NCBI GenBank assembly: GCA_963920575.1
Contig: OY986967.1
Location: forward strand, 19,386,094 to 19,450,093
Source: Narthecium ossifragum
Taxonomy: Eukaryota > Streptophyta > Magnoliopsida > Dioscoreales > Nartheciaceae
Direction: 5' to 3'
DNA length: 64,000 nt
Positions 20,793 to 32,024 of this stretch are shown here, piece by piece (the first letter of the stretch is position 1; each line of letters opens with the position of its first letter). The notes below the pieces were generated by a model that saw only the letters and a list, made by a program, of their open reading frames with translations, did no database searches and was not told the origin of the DNA. A program made the translations under genes and the position numbers.

Positions 20793-23700
20793 TCATCGTA
20801 TCATGACGCCCTGCGTCCCCTGTGACCCTTCCTCCGGTGTCTTGTTAGCTTGGATGGTGTTGACTGCATTGGCAATATTCCCCTGTACATAATCAAGTTG
20901 AAATGAAGCTGCTCAGACATTTCGGCATCCGTGCTATAGCAGCTCATTACTTTGATAAGGATGTTAGACTATATAAGAATTACTAGTCGAGAAAAAGTAG
21001 GTAATCATGAGTCGACAACAAAATCTTACTTTCCAAACCCCCAACTTTGAATGGAGAGATTGCCACTGTGACAACCCAAAACTGCGCTCAGTTAGTCGGC
21101 TGCATAACAGAAAATTCATAGATTAGGAGTCTGAAAACATCATCAATATCTAAGGCAACAAGCCCAAGTCATCCAATAATTACATCATCAAGCCTTGCCA
21201 GCATAGAAATTACAGAAAAATCATGAAAAGAATAAAATTCAGTGACGTTACCGCACAACCACAACTTGTTTCATCTGATCCATCTTACAGTCCAAAATTT
21301 TGGAGGTTATTGCCCTGACAACCCAATATTCAACTTCTTCACCAGCGATCTGCAAAAAAATAAATAAAAAGGTTCTCAACAAGAGGGCCGCACAACATGC
21401 AAAGACAGTAGCACCTGAGTGCATGGTGTTTCCGGTGTGGAGATCACAACTTCTACCCTTGGTGGCTGCAACTTATTCATGGAATTGTGGTGGTTACAGC
21501 TATGGATTGGAAAACCAAGCTCTATTTAAGGCACATGCGGCCTCAGACCCGGTAAAATTTGTCTATCAAAATAAAGGTTGCCCCTAAGCCTGGTTAATAG
21601 GCTCAATTAATAATAAAAAAACAAGAAAAAAGAAGAAAAGAGCCAATGATGATAGAATCACCTGAAGGGTGTCTTTGATGAGAGAATATGGGATTTCACC
21701 GTTGTCGTTGGAACACAGGTCCAACAAAGACATCAACCTCATTTTTGTGATGCAATCTTCGTGAACAAGGCCTGTAGATCCATAGTCAGATAAAAATTAA
21801 GACCAAAAACAGTTTGAAGCAGCCAATTATCATACCATAGCTCTTCAGCAAACTAGAATTAGCCGCGTGAAAATCCAAGTATGCGTCAAGCCTATGCATG
21901 ACAAAGATCTTTAGAAGTTGATAAACCAGTGCATTCTTTCCATCCTTCTCTAGTTGTGCAACAGCCGGCATATCTAGCAAATCACACTGCAATAAAAGGA
22001 TATAACAAGTTTCACAACTTCTGACATATGATATGGATACAAGACATATCTAGTCATTACTCACTCTATTGCTCACATAGAAGCATAACCATCACGTAAC
22101 TTACAGGTACAAGACGTATCTAGTCATCATTCACTCTATTGCTCGCATAGAAGCATAACCATAACATAAGAACAAGCCCCTCAAGTAGCCGATGTTCACA
22201 ATCTCGTCTTGAGAAACTACAACCAGTCGAAAACTTTGTTGCATGTTTCTTCCCATTACTCTATATATGGGATGAATCAAAACCGAAATGTAACACCCAA
22301 ACATGGATAAAGAAATGACAAGGTCATGTTTATCAATCATCCAGAACCATAAGAATATTTTCTCAATCTTAATAAAAAATTACAGAGCCTGAGGGTACCT
22401 CAAACATGTCGGGGGATTTCACGAACTCTATGATAGCCCGCACTACATCTTCTTTAGCATCACTCATAGCGTGTGACTCCTCAGTGGAGCCCGAGAAAGT
22501 AGCTAGGTACTTCGTCAGAAAGGAAAACGAGTCCTTGGCCATGCTGCAAATCACCGCAAAGTAAGAATCTCAAAAGCCAACAGTAGGAAAAAACCTACCA
22601 AAGGATTTTTGCACTTACCTTTTGTTATCCTTCAGAATGTTAGATATGGTGAGAAAAACATTCCTTTGATCCACTTTACCAATTTTCCATTCTTGTAGAA
22701 AGCTATCCATCTTTTTGAAAGAAGGTATGATACTTTCCGTGACTTTTCCACTCGCTGCCAATTCGAGTGCTTTTGTGTAAACAAAGAACCTGCTGTATGG
22801 GTTCTCTAATAGGTTGTACAAACTGAACAAGCTGTTTAAAGCATGGAGAAACATAAGACTGGTACAAAATGCATATAAATGCAAGCAGGATAATTCATTC
22901 GCTTCACATCTTCAGGCGTAAAACTCGTATATCATTTTACTGTTACATAAGACCTATTGAAGAAACGATATAAATGCAAGCATGCTAATTTATATGCCTC
23001 ACATCTTCAGGCGTAAAGCTGGTTTATCAGTTGGCTGCTGTGTAATCTTTGCAGATATAAGCTTTGCCAACTCCAATGCTTCGTCTTCGCTAGTAGCCCT
23101 TGTCACAAGGTTGCAGATAACAGTGAAGATGCATTCCATATCTACAGAATATTCAGAGAATGGAATCGTATGGATTATGTACTCAAATCAAACCAAATAA
23201 ATGAAATCTCTCAGCTAGAGCAATCTCATTAATGAAGAAATTGAACATGAGCACTGGAGTCTTCATAATATCATTCTTCACACTCTACCTAGGGTTAAAT
23301 TCTCTCTTATTGATACAATGTTCGACTGGAAGAAACAACCTACTTTTGCAGGAATTTTACTAAAAAAGCATTGACTTAACTACATATTTAATGGAGAAAA
23401 ATAAGCTCTATCGCTGGACTTTCACTTTGACAGAGAACATGCTTGTGATCCCTACAAACTTCCAATACCACGGGAATAAAACCTCAATCCACAAGAACTA
23501 ACGGAACTAAGATGTAACGAAACAAAATGTTAGCGAATGATTTCAAAGGAATTGCAATGCATTGGTATAGTTGTAATGACGACCTGATGTGCAACTTAAT
23601 TTAGTGCTCTCTTAGACAGTGCTCCTAATGAAGATTGAAAGCCCTTCGTACCTTTATCTGATACTCGCGAAGTTATCACGTCAGCTGAAGTTAGCATAAG

Positions 23701-24535
23701 AGAGGCCAAGTCCAACCATCTACCCATGACCATGCATTCTTCAGCTTCTGCGCATAGACTTTTCACCTGAGTTTCTGCAACCTATGACAAAACAACCATA
23801 AAACATCCAGTCAAGCTCACCAATAGCACCGCCAAAGGTGTCTGCAAACCACCATGAAGTAAAAGAAAAAACTAAATGCCTGTTTAGTTTCACCACCGTA
23901 AAAATATGGTGGGCTGTCTTTCTTGAAAGCGTTTTCTACTATACAATATGAAAACCCCAAATCTACGTTTCAATCCGTTTCTTAGAAAATAGTAAATATG
24001 AAAAGACCGAAAATAAAGGAAAATAAAAAATGGAAAATAAAAAGCTAGAATAAAAACATGAAAAACGGTTACAAAAGCTACAGGCCCACTAAATATAGGC
24101 ATCAAAATTACAGGATCAGAAAAGCAATGATAACAAGAGATAGCATGATAAGGTGTAGATAAATCTAATCTAAAAGCTATATCAATGTGGGGAATCTACA
24201 AGCCAAAGACACGCCAATATGACATATTTATAAATCCGTCAAAATTAGAGTTCTATAATGAGTTCTTGGCAGTAAAAGCAGCGAGGAGATGAGATCAACA
24301 CCGCTAAGTAAATCAGCTGAGAGAAACAACTACAGATCCTTACAGGATTTAATAGTTATGAATCTCTATATAATGAACCTAAGCCACCGGAAAAGGTACA
24401 GAACTAAATTTCGAGGTAACAAGAGAAAGATTTTTCTCGTACCTCAGCGCCAGCATCGGCCCAAGCGAGCTCGGAGGTGAATCGGACAACGGCGAGCACT
24501 GGATCATCCTCGGACGTCGGCACGATCGTCGTCAT
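20793..24535 (-). CDS. eIF3m: Eukaryotic translation initiation factor 3 subunit m
   Basis: This is the PCI-domain subunit m of the cytosolic eIF3 complex, which helps load mRNA on the 40S ribosome. I traced ten exons with GT-AG borders: 24443-24535, 23652-23781, 23003-23141, 22619-22831, 22399-22543, 21836-21986, 21662-21772, 21252-21349, 21030-21099, 20793-20882. The start is MTTIVPTSEDDP; family-typical blocks follow in order: LYNLLENPYSRF, GKVTESIIPSFKK, FLTKYLATFSG, CDLLDMPAVAQLEKD, HRLDAYLDF, EVEYWVVRAITSKILDCKMD and NIANAVNTIQANK. About 412 residues are expected, the normal family length. One oddity: exon 7 carries one extra A (minus strand, complement of 21720/21721) after residue 307. 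It would end translation eight codons later, yet every other exon is in phase. Either an assembly error or a recent disabling mutation. Confidence 0.93.
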
Positions 24536-24559
24536 GTTCGATGATATGAGATGAGACTT

Positions 24560-24579
24560 GAGAGAGAGAGAGAGAGAGG
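24560..24579. repeat. (GA)n microsatellite in eIF3m leader
   Basis: A GA run 25 bp upstream of the eIF3m start; on the gene's strand it is a CT-rich leader tract, common in plant housekeeping 5' untranslated regions. Confidence 0.7.
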
Positions 24580-24919
24580 ATTGGAGTTTAGGGAAGGGGC
24601 TCTGGATTTCGAAAGGAGGTACCAAACCCTAGCTCTTCAACTCTACCCTGGAAGGGTGTAAAATAGCCCGGTATCGATAGCTCCGAGCTCGTCTCGGTTT
24701 AAGTTGGGGTCCGGAATCAAGCCGAAAATTGGGCTCGAGCTGGTGTCGAGCCACGTATATAGGGGCCGTCAAGCCCGACGAATCAGATGAATCATGAACA
24801 TACACGTGGAATGAGTTCAATTAGGATTTTTTAGAATCATCCATTGATGATATATCTCTTTATTAATATAGAGAATTATTTCTGAATCATTTTTCATGAA
24901 CAGTAACGGCTCCTTTTTA
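24580..24919. other. Upstream region of eIF3m
   Basis: The presumed promoter and leader of eIF3m (minus strand). From about 24650 the sequence turns GC-rich with ctcgagct-type repeats. No TATA box can be assigned with confidence. It ends where the pararetrovirus remnant begins, only about 0.4 kb from the gene start. Confidence 0.4.
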
Positions 24920-25530
24920 TTATTGCCGCATAATTGACTTCTGAAGAATTTCTTCACGTTCTGAGATCAAATATTTTTTTCCTTTGCCTCTAGTTTGGCG
25001 AATTATGCTTCTCCAGATTTCACCCTGAACATTGAGAAGAATTTTTTGCTTTGCCTCTACCTCTACCACTGTCACCTCTCCCCACAAAATTAAGGAAAGA
25101 ATTTTCAGAAGAATTACCACGCTTCATTTAGACCCTGTAAAAATTCACGGGTAAGAAAATCAAATAAACAATTATTTTTACCTTTAATATATTCAATTGA
25201 AAAATCGAAAACTTATAGTTCAGCTTGCCATCGTGCAAAAATTTATTTAGATGTTAAATTTTTTACATTTTTTTCAATAACATTCTTAGCAAAGATGCAG
25301 TCAATTTTAAGAATAAAATGCTAATTCAAACTATCATCTTTAAATTTATATGAGCATTTAATAATATAAAGTATTTCTTTCTTTATTGTAGAATAATTTA
25401 ACTGAGTAGAATTCTATTTTCCAGAAGTAAATCTAACCAAGAATTCTTTATTAGAGTCTGGATTTACTTGTTTAAGAATTCCACCATAACCAATATCACT
25501 AGCATCGGTCTCAATAATTTTCTTCCGATT
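24920..25530 (-). pseudogene. Endogenous pararetrovirus: RNase H and C-terminal region
   Basis: The 3' end of a caulimovirid-type polyprotein on the minus strand. The motif ETDASDIGYGG at about 25475-25507 holds the first RNase H catalytic aspartate; the frame continues to FTSGK and then stops. Beyond that, decayed RNase H sequence can be followed in other frames to about 25130, then a basic glycine-arginine tail (GRGRGK, with a shift) to about 24920. RNase H degrades the RNA strand during viral reverse transcription. Stops and shifts make this copy inactive. Confidence 0.75.
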
Positions 25531-26465
25531 AGGAATAGATAAATGAACACAAGGTAAATTCTTGACTTTAGACTTAATTAGTCTAATAGCACGAGTATGC
25601 TCATCAGTCCAAGCAGAAGGATTCTTCTTAAGTCTATTATATAGAATAGACACATCCTTGGTCATATCTTGATAGTAATCAACTACATAGTTAAGAGCTC
25701 CTAAGAATATCTGTAACTGAGTAGCATCATATATTATATCAGAAAATTTTGAAGCAAATTCTATACTTCTATCTATTGGAACAATCGTGCCCTGACCAAT
25801 ATTGTGACCAAGAAATCTAATTTCAGTTTGAAATAATTTCATTTTTGGAGTAGAAATAACTAATCCATTTTGTATTGCAAGATTTCGGAATATTTCTAGA
25901 TACTTGCAATGCTGATCCAAGTCTATTGAGAAGATTAATATGTCATTTATATATGACAGAATAAAATTAGAATAAGGATTAAAAATATCATTCATGATAT
26001 TCTCAAATTCAGATGGGCATTTTTTAACCCAAATGGCATCACATTTCATTCAAAATGTCCGAATGGAACAGTAAATGTCAATTTATAACGATCTTTACCA
26101 TGGATCTTGATTTGCCAGTATCCTGATTTAAGATCAAATTTAGAGAAAATTTTCGCTTGTTGAATGCGATTTAAAAGATCCCTTTTATTAGGAATCAGAT
26201 ATCTAATCCATTTAAGCACTTTATTTAAAGGCTTATAATTAATTACTAATCGAGGAACTCCTTGTTCTCTCTCAGCAGCATTATTTACATAAAATGTTGT
26301 ACAACTCCATGGAGAATACTTTTTTCGTATTAATTTCTTCTCCAATAGAGAGGCAATTTCTTTTTTACATAAATCAAGATATTCACAATTCATTTGACAA
26401 GGTAGAGCTTTTGTCGGAATATTTTTTTCATCAAAATTCACTTCGTAAGGAAGAGTAACAATATG
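25531..26465 (-). pseudogene. Endogenous pararetrovirus: reverse transcriptase
   Basis: Two minus-strand frames hold the caulimovirid reverse transcriptase. The first (26046-26441) has KALPCQMN near its start, then VPRLVINYKPLNK, FSKFDLKSGYWQI and TFTVPFGHFE. The second (25414-26049) has the catalytic-site region, KMKLFQTEIRFLGH, and the thumb/connection LGALNYVVDYY. The frames join through one or two shifts near 26040. An in-frame stop at 26463-26465 separates the enzyme from the upstream frame ending NAFWDMK. The catalytic box reads Y-I-N-D rather than the canonical aromatic-X-Asp-Asp, so the first metal-binding aspartate is replaced. A degraded fossil, not an active virus. Confidence 0.88.
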
Positions 26466-26935
26466 TTACTTCATATCCCAAAATGCATTTGGGGTAGTAC
26501 CACAAACTATAGATTGAAACCTTTTATCAATTTGATCTATTAAATTTTTGGTTTCTGGTTTCACCAATTGTTCTTTAATTCGAACAAAAGAAATCTCTTC
26601 TTTTAAAAAACTTATTTTTTCATTTAGAATAATATCGTTTACCTCGTTCAAAATTTTTGTATGAGGTTCAGAGATAAAATCAAATTTAATTTATTTCTCT
26701 TCATATTTGGCATTAATGCCTGAAGAGTCTATTTTTTGGATTGACATTATATTATGCAAAAATGGTGTTCCCAGTATTATATGCTGAGATAAATTTTTAA
26801 CCAACACAAATGATATTGGGATGCAAGTATTATTATTTGCACAAATATATGTTTTCAAAAGTTTATAATTACCTTCCAATTTATTTCCATTTGCATCACT
26901 AAGTTGTTGAGTGGTTTTCTCAAAATATTGAGAGG
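26466..26935 (-). pseudogene. Endogenous pararetrovirus: protease C-terminal half and linker
   Basis: The frame at 26691-26879 contains the retropepsin-like C-terminal half: IPISFVLVKNLSQHIILGTPFL, with the ILG motif near the second half of the fold. The next frame, 26466-26651, is the charged protease-to-RT linker (VNDIILNEKISFLKEE). The catalytic half lies on the other side of the hAT insertion, at 30723-30850. Protease would process the viral polyprotein. Confidence 0.75.
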
Positions 26936-26943
26936 GTACTATT

Positions 26944-29900
26944 TAGGGGTGGCAATTCGGGTCATGATCCGTGAACCCGACCCGACCTGACCCGAGATAA
27001 ACGGGTTTGGGTTTGGTATAATCGGGTTCGGGTCATAAACGGGTGACCCGAGATAAACGGGTTTGGGTTTGGTATAATCAGGTTCGGGTCATAAACGGGT
27101 CGAAATGGGTCGGGTCAGGTTGACTCGCGGGTTAGGCGGGTCAACCAGTTTACTCGTTTAAGTTTAAGGCTTTAGGGCTAACCAGTGATCCATCTATCCT
27201 CCGTTCCTTTTCCCCATCTCTTCTCACCCTCTCTTCTCCCCCGATCGCCTCCCCTCTACTTCTCCCCCGTTCGGCTCTCCTCTGCTTCTCCCCCGATCAC
27301 CCAACCACCCTTCTTCTCTGTCGATCTCTTCTCTCCCGGCTTCCTCCAGGTCGATTTCTTCTCCCCCGATCGTCCAACCTGTGAGGACCTGTCCCTCTAC
27401 CCCTGTGGCTCGTTGTGGACCGCAAGGGCAATTTGGTAAATTGCGCCTTGTTGGTTTGTTTCACACCCGCGTGTGCACACACAGACCTTATATGTGTTAG
27501 TGTTTGTTTAGAATGGCTAGGTGGACCCGGGATCGGAAGATCCAATCTCGGGCGCGCGGAAGCTTGCCTTTGGGCAGCTGACAACCCTTGAGCGATCGAT
27601 CGCTCCTTGGAGCGATCGGTCGGACTCGTGAGCGAGTCGGTGGGTTTCGAGCCAGGGCGCGAGCGATCGATCGCTCCTTGGAGCGACCGATCGGACTCGC
27701 GTCGGTGGCTTTTCTGCTTCGCGAGGACGGCCACCGCTGGCCGTCGCTCTCCCCTGTCAGAGGGGGGGAGGACTTTCCCTCCCCTCCCCTCACTTTTTCC
27801 CCCTTCCCCCGGCTTTCCCCTTCCCTTTTCCCCTCCTTTTCTTCCCCTCCTCTTCCTCCTTCTCTTCTCTTCTTCTTCCTTCTTTCTCTTCTTTCCCGCG
27901 GTGCTCTGTTTCTTCCCTTCTCCGCCGGCGAGCTTCATCTCCTCCGTTCTCCCTCATCCGACCATCTTTTTCGGCATTCTAAGGCTCGTTGGATCCGTGA
28001 CAATGAGAGGAAGATCCCTGAAGTGGTTTGGAAGCTTGTTGGTGATCAAATCGCGGGGAATCAACCGAGAAAAGCGCAGCTAGGTAGGGTTATACCTATT
28101 GATGTTTATTTTGGGTGTTCTTGAGATCTAGCCGTTGGATCTTGTTGATCCTTGTTTTGTTGGATTCTTTATGCCGATTAGAATTACTGATTTAAGTTTC
28201 ATATTAATCAGTTGAGATTTGAGTAGGTTTTATGCATGATTAGTCTCGGATTTCTGGTTTTCTGCTGTTCTTGAAGAACAGCCGGCTTGCGGCAAGTTTT
28301 CCGGCCGGCGTGTACATGATCTTGGCTTTTAATAAACATAAGAGTTGTACATCTACTCGTTAGCTTTCCATTCCATATTATTTCGTATTTTTCCGATTTT
28401 GTTACGATTTGTTATAAATTGTTTGCTGGAGGGCTGCGTTGCAGCAATTAAATTGGTAAGTGAGTTGATTAGCGGTTTTGATTTGTATTTTCCCTTTAAT
28501 CCAACCGTTGGATGAGTATGAATTTTGGATATGTTGATCCTGGTATATTTAGCTACTGGTGGCTAAGTTGGATCTTGAATCTGACGTCGTATGGATGTCG
28601 GATCAAGGGGATCAATTAGCCCCTAAGTGGTGGTTTTGAGTGTTTGAATATAATATTATATTTCGGAATATAATATTATATTGTTTATTGTTCATCATCG
28701 TTTTCGGGGTTGCTTTCCGTTGCAGGAGTCCATGGTTGACGGTCGTGGTACCGTCGTAATGCCGGGACCCGCTACGGATCGGCTGGCAGCGGTTGGTAGT
28801 ATCGCTGCAGCGATCCAGTAGACTTATATGATGCTTGACATACTGTTGCATGCTTTGCTTCTTATCTGTGTATGTCATAGTATGCATTGTTGATTTGTGC
28901 ATTAGTTGCATTGGTTAGGGCGTGGGTGATCCTTGGGTCGCCGTCCCGAGGCTGGAAGCTCGAACTTAGCCCTAGGACCGGGGTTGGGTTGTTTGGACCC
29001 GGTTTGAATTGGGGTGTCCAGTCGATTCGATGATAGGCTTAGATGACTGGTACACTTATTGCTTGATGATTGTAGAGGTCGTGTCGGCCTCGAGTCGGAT
29101 CTGAGGTGTAGCCGGTGTTCGGTGTTCCTAAAACTCTTGAGTAGAGGTTTTGCCTACTTAGTGGTGTCTCTTCCCACCAAACAATGTTCAGTGTCCTGTT
29201 GAGAGTCAGCAGTGCCGTTTCATGCTACTGAGTGTGACCCGACATGTGACCAACCCGGCTAGAAGATCATGATCGGAGCCTCAGGGACACGCGGTGGGGT
29301 TATGGGACCCCTGTATACACCCAGGTCCTACTTAAGGGCGACACTGTTGCGTTTCCCTCTTCCTTATGTATGTCGTAGTGTAGATCCCTACTGAGCTTAG
29401 TGCTCACACTTACCCGGGCTGCGTTTTGCAGATGCAGACGTCAGTTCTTCCTCTGTGGCCCCTACCGGGCAGTTGGACTGCGGTGCGGCGGCGCCTGGTG
29501 GCTTTTGAGAGGTGGCGATATTTACTGCTTTTACCCTTATGTTAGTTAGTCTCCTACGGGAGTGATGTTGTATTTTGGATCTTCCCCTCTCCGAGGATCT
29601 GTATATTAAATCTTTTTGAGTTCGTAAATCTGTGGTTCGAGGCTTCATTATAATATTGTCTTTTAATTGAGGGTGCTTTTGGTGAATTGCTAGGGAGACC
29701 AATAGCTTAGAGGGAACCCTCGCCGTTCTTTTTCGCGTTTTGTAGGTTCCGGTTCGCGTCGCCCGGCCCGGTTGGGCTTTCGCGGGTCGGGGCGCGACCA
29801 CCCTTCTTCTCTGCCGATCTCTTCTCCCCTGGCTTCACCGTGAACGACGACCCACCTCTCGACGGTGACTCTCGAGGCCGATCTCTTCTCCCTCGATCGT

Positions 29901-30714
29901 CCAACGACCCTTCTTCTCCGCCGGTCTCTTCTCCCCCTGCTTCACCACGAACAGCAACCCGCCTCTCGACGGTGACTCTCGAGGCCGATCTCTTCTCCCC
30001 CGGTTTCACCCCGTAGGGCGAACCCACTCTCGACGGCGACCATCATGCCCTAGCCCCAGTCCAACCTCATCCCAACCCATCCATGGCTGAGATCCACGAT
30101 GCCATCATCTCTCCTCCTCCTCCGCGCCACCACGGTTAAAACCCTAACCTGTGCTCCCCATTGATCTTCTCTCCTCTCAGCTACGTCTTGGCGTCGACGG
30201 TGAAGGCGTGGGTAACTGGCGGTGAAAAGAGGTTGGCGACGGTAGAGAGGAAGGAGAAGAAGATAGGCGGCGAAGATTGGAGGGCCTGGCGGCGAAGAAC
30301 GAGGTCGATGGTGAAGAGGTCATGGAGAGGAAGGTAGGCGGCGAAGATAGGATCTCCTCCCCTCCTAGCTACTTCTTGTTTGTTTTTTTTTTGTTTTTTT
30401 GTTATTTTTTGTTATTTTTTGGCTCTTCTTCGTTCACGCCATGAGAGCATGAGAGGAGGATAGAGGCTCTGGCTGGTCGATGGTGAAGAGGTTGGAGGAC
30501 CGGACCCAGACCCGGACTCGACCTGACCCGTTTAATAAACGGGTTAGGAGGGTCATGTCGGGTTGACCGGTTTATAAACGGGTTGGGTTCGGGTTTGAAA
30601 ATTTGACCCATTTATTAAATGGGTCGGGTTCGAGTTGAGCCTTTTAGTCGAGATGTTGAGTCTCGACCTGACTCGAACCCGAACCCGACCCGCGAACCCG
30701 AATTGCCAACCCTA
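26944..30714. mobile_element. hAT element inserted in pararetrovirus protease
   Basis: Inverted ends taggggtggcaattcgggt and (right, reverse complement) tagggttggcaattcgggt. Flanks are gtactatt (26936-26943) and gtcctatt (30715-30722), an 8-bp hAT target duplication with one mismatch. The ends are packed with gggtcgggtt and ataaacgggt motifs in both orientations. The interior has tandem cttctccgccggtctcttctcccc-type blocks (27190-27379 and 29800-30050). About 1.35 kb belongs to the hAT itself; the rest is a nested LTR. No transposase was found, so it is non-autonomous. Confidence 0.88.
27380..29798 (+). mobile_element. Solo LTR (chromovirus type A) nested in the hAT
   Basis: About 2.42 kb, starting tgtgaggacctgtccctcta and ending ggtcggggcgcgac, closely matching the solo LTR at 50967-53396. 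No internal retroelement sequence follows. The left flank is ccaacc and the right cacccttcttc, consistent with the hAT's own ccaaccacccttcttc repeat being the target; the final A of the LTR and the expected target duplication are missing, suggesting a small deletion at the right junction. A GATC-palindrome array lies at about 27585-27705. Confidence 0.85.
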
Positions 30715-30722
30715 GTCCTATT

Positions 30723-30930
30723 CCTTCTCTTATACAATTTAAATCAGCACCACTATCAATTAGTGCAATCAAGTTAAGTATAACCATTTGATATGATATT
30801 ATCAAAGTTACCTCAATATACCACTTTTGTGAGGTAATTTGTTATAGAATTTTTAACAAACCATTTGGTGGTTCTGAAGATAATCATGGTTCATATATCG
30901 ATTCATGAATCGTTTCTTCAGAATTTCCAA
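30723..30930 (-). pseudogene. Endogenous pararetrovirus: protease catalytic half
   Basis: On the minus strand the peptide LIALIDSGADLNCIREG carries the Asp-Ser-Gly active-site triplet of a retroviral-type aspartic protease (D-S-G-A at 30746-30757). The hAT element begins only a few codons after it. Upstream the sequence runs toward the zinc-finger region with stops. Confidence 0.8.
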
Positions 30931-32024
30931 GCATAGAGAGAATGAATTTATTTTCTTCTCTTATGCTTTTAATTTCATCTTTGAGTTTATCAACGTCTCG
31001 ATTTAATTCAGCTAAAGACAATGCCTTTACTGTTTTTCCTGTCGTCTTTTTAAGACTTCTGACAGCCTATAAGTATTATCAATTTTATGAGATTTTCCTT
31101 TGTTTTCTCCTTGTATACATAAGTCTATTAATTTAGACTTTACTTCAGAAGACATATTTTCTTCTGAGAGTATTTTTGTAAATAATTCCTTATTTGTAGA
31201 AATCATATTTATTGATAATCCATTCATTTCGACTTTTGATTTCCAATAATCTGGATTTTCTTGTATAGTACTAACATTATTAGTACAATGACAAGGATTT
31301 TCTTCATCACTTAGTGACCCTGAAGAAGAAGCATCATTTTCTTATTTTGATTTGGAATTTATTAAAATTATGTATGAGGATTTTCTTAACGCTTCATCTT
31401 CGATCTCATTGATCTTTTTCTTAGTATAACATCTATTTGCATAATGCCCAATTTTTCCACATTTAAAGCATTTTGCTTTAGATTTTGGATTTTCTCGTTT
31501 ATTACGAGAATCATTTTTCTTAGGAAAATGTTTTTTTCCCTTTTCTTTTTGTATGGAGGAGATTCCCTCTTGATCCTCTTTCCTTTGTCAAGCCTATCAG
31601 GCTCTTGGAAAGCAAATTGTTGGCAAAATTCACGTAACTGTTTTTTCTCAATAAGCCTGTAAGACTTTAACTGATTTTTGAGTTTTATGTCATTATATGA
31701 ACTTAGACCTTCATGTATACATGCATTTATTAATGCACCATAAGTAAACGAGGAATAAGGAATCAATCCATTATTTTGTTCCTTCAGATAATTTCTGACT
31801 CTTTCTGCAAAGAGATGTGGTAATTCATCTATAAATTTAGATTTCCAATGGACAATATTAGCATCCGATAATTGCATGACTCTAGTAATATATGTATGTT
31901 TATACCATCTAAAATGAGTGAGAGATGGACAACGCAAATTTTGCAATAATGTCCTTATCCTCTCCCACTGGTTAGAAATACTGCCAGTAAAATGCTCGAC
32001 AATTGCTAAGACCAGTGTATACAT
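30931..32024 (-). pseudogene. Endogenous pararetrovirus: coat protein and zinc finger
   Basis: The frame at 31386-32024 holds the caulimovirid coat-protein core (CPSLTHFRWYKHTY, HWKSKFIDELPHLFAERVRN, FTYGALINACIHEGLSSYND), followed by a basic stretch. A shift then leads into a CCHC-type zinc knuckle (CFKCGKIGHYANRC can be read across frames at about 31430-31475). The minus frame 31027-31227 contains a further polyprotein piece. The coat protein packages viral DNA; the knuckle binds nucleic acid. Shifts and stops disable it. Short copies of its zinc-finger tail lie at 3715-3800 and 13287-13370. Confidence 0.8.

Noticed and set aside
27585..27705. CRISPR array or bacterial-type repeat
   Set aside because: Units are palindromes without unique spacers, inside a plant LTR; there are no cas genes and the host is eukaryotic.
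27297..28124. Arginine/serine-rich and proline-rich proteins on both strands (also 51176-51683, 62822-63576)
   Set aside because: They are translations of the palindrome array and pyrimidine tract of type A LTRs, recur in every copy, and occur in several overlapping frames at once.
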